Shown here piece after piece: positions 61,495 to 64,000 of a stretch of 64,000 nucleotides of DNA (the first letter of the stretch is position 1; each line of letters opens with the position of its first letter). This DNA is from Teratosphaeria epicoccoides (Eukaryota > Ascomycota > Dothideomycetes > Mycosphaerellales > Teratosphaeriaceae), in NCBI GenBank assembly GCA_021401465.1, contig JADDMT010000010.1:1-64000 (forward strand), in the 5' to 3' direction. The notes under the pieces were generated by a model that saw nothing but the letters and a program-made list of their open reading frames with translations, was not told the origin of the DNA and ran no database searches. The position numbers and the translations under genes are program-made.

Positions 61495-62787
61495 GACACC
61501 TTGCTTACCTTCTTCCTATCACTTCGTTTAGGACAGCAAGCTGCCTAGTAGTCCCTCGCTCTACAGATGTAGCAGCTACTTAGAGGCTTCTCGCTACTGT
61601 CTTTTAGCTTAGAGGGCTTGCTCCTCTAAAATAAACTACCGCGTTAGACGTGACCCCTAGGGCGCTTGTAATAGCGGCCCTTTAGTATGTCCTTAGGGCT
61701 TAGACGCTTATTGTCCTTACCGCCCGATTTTCTATTTCGCTTCAAGGTAATTTCTATACGTGTCGTAAGGGACACAAGGTCTTGCCGAGTTGTTAGAAGT
61801 TCATGAAAAGTCATGATTATGTTCCGAAGATTGTCATTAAGTTTAACAAGCAAGTGCCGCATGCGTTACGTCTTAGTATAGGGTAGCATCTGTCTCTCGA
61901 GCGTAGCGAGGTAGGTAGCGAAGCTAGAGGTTATTTGTCCCTTCCCCTGCTTAGCCTTCTTGTACTTGACAGACATAGTAAGGGCGTAATTCCCTGGATC
62001 CTTAACCTAGTTAACATAGAACTAGCGAAAGTCCGCCTACATATACGTTCTGTCATAGACCTATATAAGGTTATACCGCTCATGCTAATTATTGCGAGGT
62101 TCCTTATCCTCTTCGAGCTACATTACACTAAAGGCAACTCGTTTGCCCTCTGTAGAATATCTGCGTAGGTTAAGCATAAAGACTACCTTACACGCCTGCA
62201 AGAAAGTTCGAGCCTCCTTTAAGGTGTCTCCCTTAAACGGCTTCAGGTTACGTGCGTTACGACTACCTCCTATTTAGCCTACTATGGCCCCGAATTTAGG
62301 TACTAGGTTCGTAGGCACATGCAGAGAGTCTACGCCTCCTAGTAAGTTGTCTTCGTAGGTCCCTAGCGTGAAATCTTGCTAGATTTCTTCGTCTGCTATT
62401 TTATTAGTACTACTTATAGCGACGTCTTCGTCGTCCTCGCTATTGTCGCTACTAGAAGCGGTGCGGCTCTAGCTCTAGTTCGTAAGGCGGTTAACGACCT
62501 AATCGACAATCATGGCTACGAGGGCCAGGTTAATAGTCGGGGTTAGCTGCAGTTCCTATGTAGGGGGTCTATTGCCTTGTCCGCCGCGTAATTAGCCTCT
62601 AGCGGAACTGTCGCTCGATGTAGTGTCGCTCGCAGGGGGTACTTCTACAGGCTAGTTACTTAGGCTAGCTTCGCTATCGCGGGCGCTTAGGATAGCGCTT
62701 ACTACGCGTTAGTTGTAATTTCGTAGTACTCTAGACATATTGTAGTATTCTCTGCTAGACTGCAAAGTAGGGGGGAGAAAGCAGAAC

Positions 62788-63147
62788 TAATATAGATGTA
62801 TATGCTATATGATATGGAAATATCTCGCAGTGTGACAGAGTAATCCGACCTTTTAGTAGGTACAAGACAGCGCTACTTTCTGCTTATTGCAGAGGTAGCG
62901 CTAAGGGTGCTTATAACCCTCGACGCTCCTTAATTAGGGAAAGCATGTCTAAGCCTAACCCCGCAGGGGTACTATAGGGTAAGCGACGTAAGGGCGTCTT
63001 ACGTCGACAACTGATCCCTCTTAGACGACATACAAGCTAACGTATGTACGAAGGACCCCCTTGCTATATATAGCAGGGTCACTACATGCTAAGGGCGGGC
63101 ATTAGAACCTATGCGGTTCTAATAGCCCCCTAGTATTAACCGTATCA
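62788..63147 (-). repeat. A0 5' LTR, right end of the outer A element
   Basis: 360 bp, TAATATAG to CGTATCA, followed at once by X-family sequence. Contains a clean 9-bp stem, 5-nt loop hairpin at 63101-63123. Confidence 0.95.
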
Positions 63148-63921
63148 CTCGGTCAGGGCCCCGCGTAGTAGCGCCAGACTGACGCTAACGAGGGCTCTTG
63201 CCCTTACTAGCAACGTTCCCCCGCTACCTACCTAAGGTAAGCGCTAGTAGAACGCCCCTAGACCTTCCGAACTGTTAGCGCGCAGAAACACACAGAGTAC
63301 GGGATGAACTCACAGGAGGCCCTACTAGGCGACAGTAGCACCTATAGTCCCTATAACCTCCTAGGCTACGACGCTGCTCGAGGTTAGCGGCGTAATCATA
63401 GAGGACACTAATAGAAAATACCCGGACAGCAGACCCGCTAACTACAAAGGCCCTAAGGCCCTCTAGGCCTTGAGGACCTTTGACAGGTCGTTGTACGCGG
63501 CGGCGCTATCGCGATGTTAGCTGTGTAAAACCCCTAGGGAGTAGGTCATACCTGTTAGCGTCCTAGGAACAGGTCTAGGAGGCGTAGGAGACATGGGCGA
63601 GGGCGGGGCTAGCTAGGTTAGCGGAGCATTTTGCGTAGACACTAAGTAACGCGTACAGGGCTTTACAGTTTAGGCGCTTGCTAGCGTAGCGCTAGTAGGC
63701 GTAGGCTTAGGTAGACTAGACAGATTCATTAGCTAAAGCTAGGCATAACGACAAGGACTCTAGAACATACTAATTATAGGACGCAATCTACGCCCTAGAG
63801 GGCGTAGTCGACGTAGTAGATTACGGGGGCTATCTAGTTCTAGTTAGTATCGCCCGGAATCCCGGAGAAAAAGCTAGAAGGTAGGAGAAAGAGGGGGGGG
63901 CTTACGGTTTAAGGTAAGCAT
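63148..63921 (-). pseudogene. X3 candidate antisense gene, 3' end cut by A0
   Basis: ATG at 63921 on the minus strand, TATATAA about 40 nt upstream, the same TAG-broken frame and GTATGA...GCTAAC...TAG intron (46 nt) as X2. The C run after the ATG is one base shorter than in X1 and X2. Cut where A0 is inserted. Confidence 0.42.
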
Positions 63922-64000
63922 GTAAGAGAGAGGAAGCAAGAGTAATAGCGAAGGGCGCTTTTTATATAGTAAGGGACGTACTAGCACGGGCCTAGGAGCG
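63148..64000 (+). mobile_element. X3: X-family element, 3' region, host of A0, runs out of window
   Basis: Aligns with X1 32446-33300 from its first base. Only the region between pol and 3' LTR is visible; the G run and LTR are beyond the window. It holds the candidate antisense gene on the minus strand. Confidence 0.9.

Larger units (their letters stand above)
42857..62738 (-). pseudogene. gag-pol: A0 gag-pol, interrupted by X2
   Basis: Pieces 42857-46581 and 61500-62738. After removing X2 and one GACAC the coding length is 4964, one base short of the 4965 of A2 and A5; a missing C in the chromodomain tail near 42940 explains this. The RT box is YLDN (near 45418-45429). X2 entered between gag and the protease region. 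Has the 12-bp block. Heavily mutated. Confidence 0.85.
9671..63147 (-). mobile_element. A0: outer A-family element, broken by X1, A3 and X2
   Basis: LTRs at 9671-10030 and 62788-63147, gag-pol on the minus strand. Pieces: 9671-10655, 33780-34583, 42746-46581 and 61500-63147. Removing A3 (duplication GCATG) and X2 (duplication GACAC) restores continuous A sequence. At X1 about 895 bp of A sequence (equivalent to 16273-17167 of A1) is missing. The flanks of A0 (ATCTA left, CTCGG right) do not match, so the left end may derive from another A copy. Confidence 0.85.

Noticed and set aside
1..64000. tRNA, rRNA or other RNA genes
   Set aside because: No cloverleaf with internal promoter boxes or rRNA segments seen; the hairpins belong to LTRs or recoding sites.

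Overview
The window is the end of a chromosome of a filamentous ascomycete (Pezizomycotina-like; the genus cannot be told). It opens with 21 units of CTAACC (TTAGGG telomere, reading into the chromosome). Almost everything after that is LTR retrotransposon DNA decayed by RIP-like C-to-T mutation: TA dinucleotides are in great excess, CAG and TGG codons have become TAG, and aligned copies differ almost only by transitions. I recognise three Ty3/gypsy chromodomain families, called here T, A and X.

Layout. 1-127 telomere. 125-6997 one T element, gag-pol on the minus strand, its outer LTR cut off by the telomere. 7400-9190 a GC-balanced island not touched by RIP, holding the only intact gene (7659-8876, a PD-(D/E)XK-like protein) between copies of a 20-nt palindrome. 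9671-64000 a nest of elements. An outer A element (A0, 9671-63147) sits in an X element (X3, from 63148 to the window end). A0 is interrupted by X1 (10656-33779), A3 (34584-42740) and X2 (46582-61494). X1 is itself interrupted by A1 (15288-23444) and A2 (24068-32236), and X2 by A5 (52175-60343). Most insertions have target duplications (AATAG, AAAAT, GCATG, GACAC, and 4-bp GCCG), and intact empty sites can be read in sister copies. X1 and A0 lack matching flanks, which points to ectopic recombination.

How the elements are built. A elements are 8157 or 8169 bp with 360-bp LTRs and one fused gag-pol frame of 1651 or 1655 codons. X elements are about 6.7 kb with 167-bp LTRs, a 21-22 nt G run beside the 3' LTR, and gag and pol in different frames joined by a -1 slippery site GGGAAAA with a hairpin. 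T has a comparable -1 site, GGGAAAC.

The most interesting signal is that each of the three families seems to carry an extra gene on the opposite strand, between the end of pol and the 3' LTR and convergent with gag-pol. In A it is certain by structure: 498 codons, exactly the same length in four complete copies, TATA box about 160 nt upstream, Cys-rich N-terminus and basic tail. In X it is a candidate with a TATA box, a frame broken mainly by TAG, and a 46/47-nt intron that joins two frames. In T it is a short coiled-coil-like frame. As I recall, an additional antisense gene (brtn) was described in a Boty-like element of Botrytis cinerea, so the A gene may be related to a known case; the same arrangement in three families here would be broader.
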